Shown here one piece after another: positions 11,031-21,741 of a stretch of 64,000 bases of DNA. Below the pieces are notes generated by a model. That model ran no database searches. It was not told the origin of the DNA and worked only from the letters and a program-made list of their open reading frames with translations. A program made the translations under genes and the position numbers. Every line of letters begins with the position of its first letter. Positions within the stretch are counted from its first letter, which is position 1. The stretch spans positions 1-64,000 of the forward strand of contig JACTVC010000021.1 in assembly GCA_018417955.1 (NCBI GenBank), in the 5' to 3' direction. Source of the stretch: Laccaria trichodermophora (taxonomy: Eukaryota > Basidiomycota > Agaricomycetes > Agaricales > Hydnangiaceae).

Positions 11031-12187
11031 TTAAGGACATGCACTATGCTAAGAATGTTCGGTTTGATTCAGACAAGCAGTGTCTTTCTGGGACTCGTGT
11101 AGCTGTGATTGATGAACTGACAAACTGGATAAATAGCCCAGATGGTGAGGGTACACCACAAGTACTCTTCTTTAGTGCTGCAGCAGGGTTTGGCAAATCA
11201 GCCATTGCTCATACTATTGCTAAGCATTTTCACACCCTGGGTCGTCTGGGATCTTCATACTGTTTTGATCAAGCTGATCAGGCTAATCAAAGCATTCAAT
11301 ATCTATTCAGTACTATCTCTCAGGATCTTTCTGATTTAGATGCTGCCTGGAAGTCTGCTCTGTGCTCTGTTGTTACTGGAAATCGTGCTTTGTGTTCTAC
11401 TCTGCAGGTTAAAGAGCAGTTTGAAAACTTCATTGTAAAGCCTGCTGAAGCTTTGACTACTGTGGGGCCCATTGTTATTGTGATTGATGCTCTGGATGAG
11501 AGTGGCACTCAGTTTCAAAGAAAACCACTGTTAGATATACTTATTGGAAGAGCTGCAGAGTTACCTAAAAACTTTCGGATTCTGATAACAACACGTCTTG
11601 AACCTGATGTTTCTAAGGCTCTTCAGCTGGTACACCAACATCCATGTGTCAAGCACAAACATGTGGATGCTGCAGAAATGGAGAATAAGTCTAATGAGCA
11701 TGATCTTTTTCTTTACATTGATTATAAGCTATCAGACATAAAATCTGAGCTTGGAGCCAGATGGTATGAATGTTGCAGCCAGCTTGTCAAAAGTTCAGAA
11801 GGTCTTTTTCAGTGGGCAGCAGTTGCATGTCAATATATAATGGATTCATATGGAGGCGAGCTTCTGTATGAGCGTCTTGAATCTTTTCTTGGGACAGGAA
11901 GTGGCTTGGATGAACTGTATAACAAAGTTCTCAATCAGGCTTTTCGAAGAAATAATTCCAAAGTCATGAACAGATACAGGTCAGTTATGGGAAGAATTCT
12001 AACAGCAAAGCAACCACTACCTTTAGCAACTCTGTCAAAAATGCATATCAACAACCCAGCATGGATGAATGATATTAAAGCAATAATTGAGCCATTAGGT
12101 TGCTTACTTTCTGGTATCAATGGAGATAATGAAATTGCTATCAAGCCATTGCACAGCTCTTTTCGTGACTACCTGACATGCTCATCT
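11031..12187 (+). other. NACHT ATPase domain exon of the NLR gene
   Basis: An uninterrupted frame from the acceptor at about 11031 to the TGA at 12188. It contains P-loop GFGKS (11186-11200), Walker B with DALDES typical of fungal NACHT proteins, the RILITTRLEPDV segment (sensor-1 region) and SLEGLFQWAAVA-like motif (seen as SSEGLFQWAAVACQYI). The same frame continues past the TGA with SGEFFIDIDNAEKEFAATAL, a segment expected in this family, so the TGA is a nonsense change and not the natural end. Confidence 0.8.
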
Positions 12188-12821
12188 TGAAGTGGGGAAT
12201 TCTTTATTGATATTGACAATGCTGAGAAAGAATTTGCTGCCACAGCTCTATATATACTCAAGACAGAGCTTTGCTTTAATATATGTCAACTGCCCACATC
12301 ATGTAAAGCAAGTGATGATCCTGAAGTCAATATACTGGAACAAGCCAAAGAAAAAATCTCATCTGAGCTACTTTATGCATGCTGTTTTTTTTCAGCCCAT
12401 GTTTTGTGTGTCCCATGCAGTGGTCAGCTTCTGGAAGATGTTCATTACTTTTTGGATTATAAATTTCTCTATTGGTTAGAAGTGTTGAGCATTACAAGCA
12501 AAGTCAGTATTGCACCAGGAATTTTGTCCTCATTATTGGGCTGGGAAAAGGTGCAGTGATTGCATGAATACAACTATAAACTATCTAATATACTTGCAGA
12601 TGGATAAAGATATGAAAATGTTTATTGAAGATGCTATGAAATTTGTGACAACTTTCTTCCAACCTATATCTCAAAGTGCACCTCACATATATCTGTCAGC
12701 CTTGCCAATGTCACCAAGTGACTCTCTGATTGTGAAAAAGTATTCTCACCACTTTACTAGAGGAGTCTCTTTTAAAAAGGGAAAGCAAATTTTATTGCCA
12801 TCTATAAATAGTATCTTGCAA

Positions 12822-15800
12822 GGCCACACAAGATTTGTCAATTCTGTTGCATTCTCACCTGATGGAAAGTACATTGTTTCAGGATCATATGACAAAACTA
12901 TCAGAATGTGGGATGCACAGACAGGAAAGCCTGTCTCAGATCCATTTGAAGGCCACACACATTCTGTCACCTGTGTTGCATTCTCACCTGATGGAAAGTA
13001 CATTGTTTCAGGATCCAGGGACAAAACTATCAGAATGTGGGATGCACAGACAGGAAAGCCTGTCTCAGATCCATTTGAAGGCCACACACATTCTGTCACC
13101 TCTGTTGCATTCTCACCTGATGGAAAGTACATTGTTTCAGGATCATATGACAAAACTATCAGAATGTGGGATGCACAGACAGGAAAGCCTGTCTCAGATC
13201 CATTTGAAGGTCACACAGATTGGGTCAACTCTCTTGCATTCTCACCTGATGGAAAGTACATTGTTTCAGGATCATATGACAAAACTATCAGAATGTGGGA
13301 TGCACAGACAGGAAAGCCTGTCTCAGATCCATTTGAAGGCCACACACATTGGGTCACCTCTGTTACATTCTCACCTGATGGAAAGTACATTGTTTCAGGA
13401 TCCAGGGACAAAACTATCAGAATGTGGGATGCACAGACAGGAAAGCCTGTCTCAGATCCATTTGAAGGCCACACAGATTGTGTCACCTCTGTTGCATTCT
13501 CACCTGATGGAAAGTACATTGTTTCAGGATCAGATGACAAAACTATCAGAATGTGGGATGCACAGACAGGAAAGCCTGTCTCAGATCCATTTGAAGGCCA
13601 CACACATTCTGTCACCTCTGTTGCATTCTCACCTGATGGAAAGTACATTGTTTCAGGATCCAGGGACAAAACTATCAGAATGTGGGATGCACAGACAGGA
13701 AAGCCTGTCTCAGATCCATTTGAAGGCCACACACATTGGGTCACCTCTGTTACATTCTCACCTGATGGAAAGTACATTGTTTCAGGATCCAGGGACAAAA
13801 CTATCAGAATGTGGGATGCACAGACAGGAAAGCCTGTCTCAGATCCATTTGAAGGCCACACAGATTGTGTCACCTCTGTTGCATTCTCACCCGATGGAAA
13901 GTACATTGTTTCAGGATCAGATGACAAAACTATCAGAATGTGGGATGCACAGACAGGAAAGCCTGTCTCAGATCCATTTGAAGGCCACACACATTCTGTC
14001 ACCTGTGTTGCATTCTCACCTGATGGAAAGTACATTGTTTCAGGATCCAGGGACAAAACTATCAGAATGTGGGATGCACAGACAGGAAAGCCTGTCTCAG
14101 ATCCATTTGAAGGCCACACACATTCTGTCACCTCTGTTGCATTCTCACCTGATGGAAAGTACATTGTTTCAGGATCATATGACAAAACTATCAGAATGTG
14201 GGATGCACAGACAGGAAAGCCTGTCTCAGATCCATTTGAAGGTCACACAGATTGGGTCAACTCTCTTGCATTCTCACCTGATGGAAAGTACATTGTTTCA
14301 GGATCAGATGACAAAACTATCAGAATGTGGGATGCACAGACAGGAAAGCCTGTCTCAGATCCATTTGAAGGCCACACACATTGGGTCACCTCTGTTACAT
14401 TCTCACCTGATGGAAAGTACATTGTTTCAGGATCCAGGGACAAAACTATCAGAATGTGGGATGCACAGACAGGAAAGCCTGTCTCAGATCCATTTGAAGG
14501 CCACACAGATTGTGTCACCTCTGTTGCATTCTCACCTGATGGAAAGTACATTGTTTCAGGATCAGATGACAAAACTATCAGAATGTGGGATGCACAGACA
14601 GGAAAGCCTGTCTCAGATCCATTTGAAGGCCACACACATTCTGTCACCTCTGTTGCATTCTCACCTGATGGAAAGTACATTGTTTCAGGATCCAGGGACA
14701 AAACTATCAGAATGTGGGATGCACAGACAGGAAAGCCTGTCTCAGATCCATTTGAAGGCCACACACATTGGGTCACCTCTGTTACATTCTCACCTGATGG
14801 AAAGTACATTGTTTCAGGATCCAGGGACAAAACTATCAGAATGTGGGATGCACAGACAGGAAAGCCTGTCTCAGATCCATTTGAAGGCCACACAGATTGT
14901 GTCACCTCTGTTGCATTCTCACCTGATGGAAAGTACATTGTTTCAGGATTAGGGGACAAAACTATCAGAATGTGGGATACACAGACAGGAAAGCCTGTCT
15001 CAGATCCATTTGAAGGCCACACAGGTTTTGTCACCTCTGTTGCATTCTCACCTGATGGAAAGTACATTGTTTCAGGATCAGGGGACAGAACCATCAGAAT
15101 GTGGGATGCACAGAGAGGAAAGCCTGTCTCAGATCCATTTGAAGGCCACACAGATTGTGTCACCTCTGTTGCATTCTCACCTGATGGAAAGTACATTGTT
15201 TCAGGATCCAGGGACAAAACTATCAGAATGTGGGATGCACAGACAGGAAAGCCTGTCTCAGATCCATTTGAAGGCCACACACATTCTGTCACCTCTGTTG
15301 CATTCTCACCTGATGGAAAGTACATTGTTTCAGGATCATGGGACGAAACTATCAGAATGTGGGATGCACAGACAGGAAAGCCTGTCTCAGATCCATTTGA
15401 AGGCCACACACATTCTGTCACCTGTGTTGCATTCTCACCTGATGGAAAGTACATTGTTTCAGGATCAGATGACAAAACTATCAGAATGTGGGATGCACAG
15501 ACAGGAAAGCCTGTCTCAGATCCATTTGAAGGCCACACACATTGGGTCACCTCTGTTGCATTCTCACCTGATGGAAAGTACATTGTTTCAGGATCATATG
15601 ACAAAACTATCAGAATGTGGGATGCACAGACAGGAAAGCCTGTCTCAGATCCATTTGAAGGTCACACAGATTGGGTCAACTCTCTTGCATTCTCACCTGA
15701 TGGAAAGTACATTGTTTCAGGATCATATGACAAAACTATCAGAATGTGGGATGCACAGACAGGAAAGCCTGTCTCAGATCCATTTGAAGGCCACACACAT

Positions 15801-16130
15801 TGGGTCACCTCTGTTGCATTCTCACCTGATGGAAAGTACATTGTTTCAGGATCAGATGACAAAACTATCAGAATGTGGGATGCACAGACAGGAAAGCCTG
15901 TCTCAGATCCATTTGAAGGCCACACAGATTGGGTCACCTCTGTTGCATTCTCACCTGATGGAAAGTACATTGTTTCAGGATCAGATGACAAAACTATCAG
16001 AATGTGGGATGCACAGACAGGAAAGCCTGTCTCAGATCCATTTGAAGGTCACACAGATTGGGTCAACTCTCTTGCATTCTCACCTGATGGAAAGTACATT
16101 GCTTCAGGGTCATATGATGATACTAAAATT
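12822..16130 (+). repeat. Tandem WD40 array: 25 full 129-bp (43-aa) units plus a partial 26th
   Basis: Units begin GHT and carry the core FSPDGKYIVSGS and KTIRMWDAQTGKPVSDPFE. Spacing is exactly 129 bp from 12822 to 16047. Nearly all differences fall at unit positions 4, 5, 7-10 and 23, e.g. GHT-HS, HW, DC or DW, and GS followed by Y, R, D, G or W. Those residues are expected near loops of the propeller face. Units 2-9 (12951-13982) and 10-17 (13983-15014) have the same order of variants and form a recent block duplication of eight units. The last unit loses the W-D end. Such uniformity with point variability is typical of concerted evolution in HET-E/HNWD-type proteins. Confidence 0.92.
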
Positions 16131-16420
16131 AGGAATCATGACTCCAATATAAATAGTCTGTTATCATTTGTTTTATCCCTTTATTGCATTTCTCATATTT
16201 TCTCTTAGCATTTTCTATTCTCAATCAATCCAATCTTACATCATCTGGCTGGCTCTGCACACATACAGGAGATTTGTTGCTCTGGATACCACCTTGGTAC
16301 CAATCAGGTCTTCAATGGCAACCTAGAAACCCACTTGTCATTGCAACATATACCACAAAGCTTTCTTTTGATGAATTTGCATTTGGCAAAGACTGGCATT
16401 TATGCAAAATTGGAGCCTGA

Positions 16421-17057
16421 GTAGTTTCTAGTAGTTGGATGTTGGTCAGTATTATAAAGATGTTGCCAAAGTTTCTGTAGGTAGTGCATCAGTAGTTCTG
16501 AATATATTAAATTGCTTCATCAGAAATATCACTCCTTCTCTGAGGGTATCCACAGTGAACTCTGGATGGGTATCAGGACCAGGAGTCCTGGTCACACCCT
16601 CAGGTACAGGTCCCTTTTTTAAAATTCTCACTGGCAGCCTGAGATTATCTTGGGGTTAGTGTTCCCAAAGCAGGTTTACAAGGTGGGTAGAGGTGGGTAT
16701 GGGTGTGGGTCAGCATTTATGTACCTGTGGTGCAACCTGTACCCTTGCTAAGGGTTTTGGAGGGTTTTGGCACAACAGCACGGTGGCTGCATGTGCCAGA
16801 ATGGAAATGTAAATATGTGCCAAGTCCCTATGTACAGTTTCAAATATTTTTCAAACCTTAAATCCATCCTGAATATGCTCTTGCATACCCTGAAAAAAGT
16901 TCAACCTACACCTCAGTATGTCAGAGTCCCCAGAACCTCCTGCAAAAAAATCTTCCTCAGGCACAATCATCAGTGCCACAAAACGAAAGCTTACTGCTCT
17001 GATTTCCATGTTTGTCAAGGCTGTTTGCCCTAAAAAGAGGTCAAGGTAACCAGGTTA
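16421..17057. mobile_element. Left arm of the hAT element (approximate)
   Basis: Noncoding sequence after the NLR stop. It contains G/T-rich motifs such as GGGTGTGGGTC (near 16706) whose reverse complements recur at 20040-20070 on the other side of the hAT transposase, fitting subterminal repeats. A 17-bp palindromic stretch GACCAGGAGTCCTGGTC lies near 16575. Exact element ends and target duplication could not be fixed. Confidence 0.4.
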
Positions 17058-19960
17058 TTGGGTGTGGCATCTTCAGTCCAGGAGACTGGTGCAGCGTCTT
17101 CAGTTCAAGAGTGGCAACCCATGCCATCTGTTACTTCCTGCCACAGGGTTATCATTAGCAACAAAGAAGATGATGAGCAAAGTTTTCACTGTGGTCAAAC
17201 CCTGGATCCCAACAGCGATGTGATCATTGTATTGGATGACAAAGAGATCATGGCTGAAAAGGAATTAGGTAGGTGACAAAATGTTTTTGAGGCTGAATAC
17301 TTACCTTCAACCAGTGCACTTGTCCAAGGAATGGACTGCTGGTGTTTATGGATTCTTCAAGCCCAATCCCATCATTGAAGACACAAATGGATGACATGCT
17401 CACACCTTTATCTGTCTGGCAACTCATTGCCATGGTGCCACCCAAAATGTACACCGCTTTCTTGACACTGGAGATGCAAAGTCCACCAGTAACCTCCAGA
17501 GGCATGCCATAAAATGTTGGGGCAAGGAGAATGTCGACGCTGCACGCAGGCATCCTGTTGATGAAATCTGTGAGGTGACGAAAGGTGTACTACCATCTGG
17601 GTCAATAACAGCTGCATTCGAACACAAAGGGAAAGGGAAAGTTACTTATTCACATCATCAGCACACCTGAATGGAAACTAGGTAAAATTTCAACTCACCA
17701 TAAAGAGAATATTACTGAATGACATGAAACAGGGCTGAACTTGTTTGTTGGGTAGCCAAGAGTTCACGGCCTTTGAACATTGTCAAAGACTGTGGGTTCC
17801 AGAGCTTGATGAAGACCGGATGCCTGGAGTACTGGCTCCCCTCACCAAGCACATCTGCACGAGATGTCAAGTTGGTGTTTGTGAAAACTCATAATCAGAT
17901 TGCTAAAATACTAATGGTCAGTTGGTGTAATGGTACTCAACATGTAAGTCTCACCTGCTTCAAGGAACACCCAGGGTCCCTCAGCTTTGCTACAGATGCT
18001 TGGTCTTCTCCCAACCATAAGGCCTACATTGTGGTTACTGTCCACTTCAAACAAGATGGTGTTCCACTGTCAATGCTCCTTGACATCATCAAGGTCCCTC
18101 ACTCACACTCTGGCTTGAACCTGGCAAAGGCATTCACAACTATCCTGGAAGACTTCAATATTTTGGACAAGGTAAGCATAGTTCTATTATTATGAAATTT
18201 GATTCATACCTTGCCTCCAGATCCTCAGTATTACATGCAACAACATGTCCAATAATGGCACAATGATCCTCAAGCTTTCAAAGCTCACTCCTGCCTTTTC
18301 TGGTGAATCCAACTTGATCTGTTGCTTCAACCACATCCTCGCCCTCGTCGCAAAGAGCACTATTCATGTGTTTGATGTTCCAGAAGTTGATAAAGCCAAA
18401 GTGCTGGACAACACGACCGCCAAGCTGTTGGAACTGGCAAAAAACATTGATGTTGAGGAGCTTGAGGCTCAGGCAGCAAGATTGGATGATGAAAGTGACA
18501 GCAGAGGTGGGCAGGTGGACAGTGTGGATGGATGGATTGACAAGTGCCTTGAATTGTCAAAGGTTGAGCACAAGGAACTGGATGACAGTGTCCTCCCAGT
18601 TTGGCTGCTCCTAGTCAAGGTAAGTTCAGTTTGCATTTTGGACATGGATATACAAAAACTTACCAAGAACCTACAGCTATGTAAACTCTCCTATGCCATC
18701 ATCAACTCCACCACTCTGCTGTTGCCAAAGTGGTTTTCAACATTGAAAGACCTGAAACTTGATGAGTGCATGATGCCCTGAGATGTTTCGACATATTGGA
18801 ACTCAACCTATGATATATTGAAGTTTGCAATCGACTATCGAAAGGCAATTGACAGACTTACCAGTGACAAGAATCTTGGCCTTTGGCAGTATGAGCTTGA
18901 CAACAATGAGTGGGAGATCGCCAAACAGTTGTCTTCATTGTTGATGGTGAGCTGACATCAATCCATGGGACAGCTTACTAATTGTTTCACAGATATTCAA
19001 AGACGTGACTTTGTATTTTTCACGCTTGACACCCAACATACCCACCATCCTTCCAGCCATGGACCACATCGATGAGTGGCTGACGACTGCCTCTATCAAC
19101 TCCAAGCTTCCCACATCCATCCACATGGCTGCCAGTCTGTCCAAAAAAACCTTGAACCACTACTACAAATGTTCAGATTGCTCTAAGGTCTATCGCATCA
19201 CAATGGGTATGTATTTCAGTTCGACTTCTTTGATTCATTCATACACTAACTTCCCTTAAACAAGTTCTTGATCCATGTTGTAAACTTGAATACTTCAAAA
19301 CAGCAAAATGGGAGAAGGAATGGATTGACGGAGCAGAATGGCTCTTTAGGCAGGAATACATCAACTCGTACAGGGATCTTGAGGTTGAGGCCTCAGAACC
19401 AAGCATTGTTCTTGCTGCTCAGGCAGAGAAGTGGGTAAGCACCTTCCTCATTCAAGTTGATAATTCTAAACACGGTTTTAGAGCACCTCAACATCAACCA
19501 ACATGTTTGACTCCCTTCCTGCATTCTCGGGAATGGCGTCTTTTACCGACAATGATGAAGTTTCCTGATACCTTTCTGAAGATGTCGTGCCAATGAAACC
19601 AGAGGATATGCTTGCATGGTGGGCATCCAAGAAGACTGTCTACCCTTGCCTCTCTTGAATAGCACTCGACTATCTTTCAATCCCTGGTATGTAAATCAAA
19701 CACAGACTGAGACCTTACTAATGTACTCATTAGCTACCTCTGTCGATGTTGAACGTGTCTTCAGCCATGGCTGCATCCTTTTGTCTCATCTCTGCAACTG
19801 CATGTCTGCTCAAACAACTCACTCGCTCATGTGTCTCCAGGCTTGGAGCCTTCTTGGCTATGTCAAGAATAAGGATGTACTATCTGTTACATGGCTGCCA
19901 GAGACTGAAGGTGAGGATGATGAGGATTTAGAAGATGGCTGGGATGACATTGATGTGTAA
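17058..19960 (+). pseudogene. hAT (Ac-like) transposase, inactivated
   Basis: The hAT transposase signatures are in order: LSFATDAWSSPNHKAYI (near 17980), the segment SGLNLAKAFTTILEDFNI joined by a short intron to ILSITCNNMSNNGTM, LICCFNHILALVAKS, then the C-terminal dimerisation region TSVDVERVFSHG...LLSH (19738-19800) and an acidic tail ending at 19960. Several introns are needed. At least three in-frame TGA codons (18779, 19566, 19656) sit where Arg is expected from the family, and the first part (17058-17276) has no clear BED finger. The element is therefore dead. Its position downstream of the NLR gene looks like an independent insertion. Confidence 0.75.
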
Positions 19961-20378
19961 CATATTTTCAAACTGCCATACATGTTTCGTGCTCTAGTAG
20001 TAGATGACCCATCAGACCTGTTGAACCTGCCCAACCTGTGTATGGACCTGCACCCACACCCTGACCTGGGTGTTGGGTAGGGGTATTTGTGTGTGCAGGT
20101 ACGGGTCACCACATTAGCACCCACAGGTTACCTGTGGTGATCACTACTTGGGGTGCCCTGAGCTATCCTCAAGGAGTCCCAAAGCAGTACCACAATGTGC
20201 CAGGATGCTTAAGTGTGCTTCAGTATATATCAATATCATTGTTGTGCTGCTGTAGTGTTGATGGTGAAAGAAATGAGGTGATTGCCATATTGGGCAACAA
20301 TGAAAAGGACAGACAGTGCTAAAACACTCCATGATGAGTAAGCCTGAGGTACAAGGACAAACTCATCTTAGGATAAGA
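19961..20378. other. Right arm of the hAT element and spacer
   Basis: No gene. The part up to about 20130 holds CACCCACACCC and ACCTG-rich motifs that mirror the left arm. The rest, to the target duplication at 20371-20378, is unassigned. Confidence 0.4.
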
Positions 20379-21091
20379 CAAGGGGGTGCCGGCATCAGAA
20401 AAAAAGACCCAGGGTCAATTTTTTTGTTAAGGCGACTTGAGGTGGACTAACTAACTAATGTAATCAGGCACGTGTCTAAATATATTAATGTGACATCATT
20501 TGCATGAGCACTTCCCCTGGAAGCCACACAAGTCACACAGGCCCAATTCCTGGGCACTTGCACAAGTTCCACATGTTTTAGATCATATAACGTGAGTCGG
20601 AAAATCACTGAGTTCTCATAACACAATGATAGTACTTACCCAGTGTGTCTCGCAAGCTTGTTTGCATTTGAGGATACATGGCTACCACAATCTGGACAGG
20701 TTGCAAAGCCCTCTGTATCAAGTGCAGCATCAATTTTCCCTGTTATACATAAAATGTTTGAGACATACTGTAGATTTTTGGATATTGTTCATGTCATCAG
20801 TCAATGGTCAAGTAGTTTGCTGGGTGTGTAGATTTCAATGTAATTTGATAATGACAAATATGGCAGGAAATTAATGAATATCTTAATATCACCCATTTTT
20901 CTGGTGTTTTATGGCCTCTATTGGAGCTGGATTCCTCCCAGTACATTCTGTAGTTACTATATTATGCTACAAGGTACTCAATTCAATGATACAAGGCCCT
21001 CTGCCCAAGGTGTCCTTTTTTTTTTTCACAGCCTGCGGCTGGACTAACTAACCAGGTCCCAGTACGGGATTCCCGGGCCGGCACCCCCTTG
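20379..21091. mobile_element. Non-autonomous element, 713 bp, 15-bp perfect TIRs and 8-bp TSD
   Basis: Terminal inverted repeats CAAGGGGGTGCCGGC (20379-20393) and its exact reverse complement (21077-21091) are bounded by the perfect direct repeat GGATAAGA at 20371-20378 and 21092-21099. The 8-bp target duplication points to the hAT superfamily (or another 8-bp-TSD group). Inside there is no transposase; a GGACTAACTAAC motif occurs near both ends in direct orientation (about 20442 and 21043). Confidence 0.85.
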
Positions 21092-21107
21092 GGATAAGAT
21101 AACATCT

Positions 21108-21207
21108 GTGTCAGAACCAGACATCTCACATATGTGTATGTACAGTACTAATACATGTCTACACTACTGGTAGTGTTTTCCCCACCTTTTGGATCTGGTT
21201 CTGACAC
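21108..21207. repeat. Small fold-back: 14-bp perfect inverted repeat, ~72-bp loop
   Basis: GTGTCAGAACCAGA at 21108-21121 is the exact reverse complement of 21194-21207. It lies only 9 bp after the target duplication of the 713-bp element. It could be the stem of a tiny MITE or a hairpin-forming spacer; no target duplication is evident. Confidence 0.6.
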
Positions 21208-21741
21208 TAAGAAATCACTTGTCAGCCATCTCCCAAATTTTTTTGAATCTTTTTCACTCCTCATAACACCCTTGGCTGACTTGAAAACACTCAACACACA
21301 AAATGGATGAAAAATAAAAATACATCGAAAATGAACATTCTATCTGTTTTTAAAAAACTTATATTTTCCTGTCTTTCTTCATATTATTTTTGGGTCTATT
21401 TTTCATCTTGTTTTTCTCAAAAATAGATAGCATGAACAAGGTTGGTGACAATATTCTCGAGGACTGTGGAAAAGGAAACATTTGGAGGTCATTATTGCCC
21501 TCCTAGATATGGATGCAAGGATATATGTAGGAAGGATTGAAAGAGAGCAGTGTACTATAAATTATGAAGTATCACTCTCAACAAGGTTCGAGGACACCAT
21601 TCAACGAAAGGTAATCTACTATCCGCCCCAACCCAACCCCCAAGTATCAAAGAGAACTAAAAAAAAACGAAGCAAAACTCGAAACAAAGCTCACAACTTC
21701 GTAATCAAAAGGGAACTAAAAGAAAAACGACGCCAAGACAT
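21208..21741. other. Spacer ending in an FMO 3'-flank relic
   Basis: Noncoding. From about 21500 the sequence resembles the 3' flank of the FMO genes (compare 4795-4900 and 27030-27160), although no FMO exon precedes it. This implies a third FMO-gene X junction here, so an earlier FMO copy was probably deleted or replaced. Confidence 0.45.

Larger units (their letters stand above)
9432..16420 (+). pseudogene. NACHT-WD40 NLR-type gene (STAND ATPase), interrupted by several lesions
   Basis: Fungal NLR-like proteins are signal-transducing ATPases implicated in non-self recognition. Order seen: a short first exon (ATG 9432; intron 9467-9527), a C2-like N-terminal segment (HHKHYVQFTIGGDT), a helical region, a coiled-coil stretch (IANLQDQFEKLKL), a NACHT domain with P-loop AAAGFGKSA (11177-11203) and Walker B IVIVIDALDES, a winged-helix-like linker, then WD40 repeats from 12822. 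An intron at 12550-12599 restores phase 0 into the WD40 exon. A 53-bp intron (16156-16208) joins a final exon ending WHLCKIGA at 16420. Lesions: TAA at 9583, a one-base loss in the T run at 10690-10693, unresolved frame change near 9780-9840, and TGA at 12188. Walker motifs and repeats are intact, so loss of function may be recent. Confidence 0.8.

Noticed and set aside
12822..16130. CRISPR-like array
   Set aside because: The regular repeats are contiguous 129-bp coding WD40 units without spacers, in a eukaryotic genome.
12835..16152. Long ORFs in the second plus frame (12835-14952, 15010-16152) and on the minus strand (13211-15604)
   Set aside because: They are shadows of the 129-bp WD40 repeat, whose length is a multiple of three, so any open phase repeats indefinitely.
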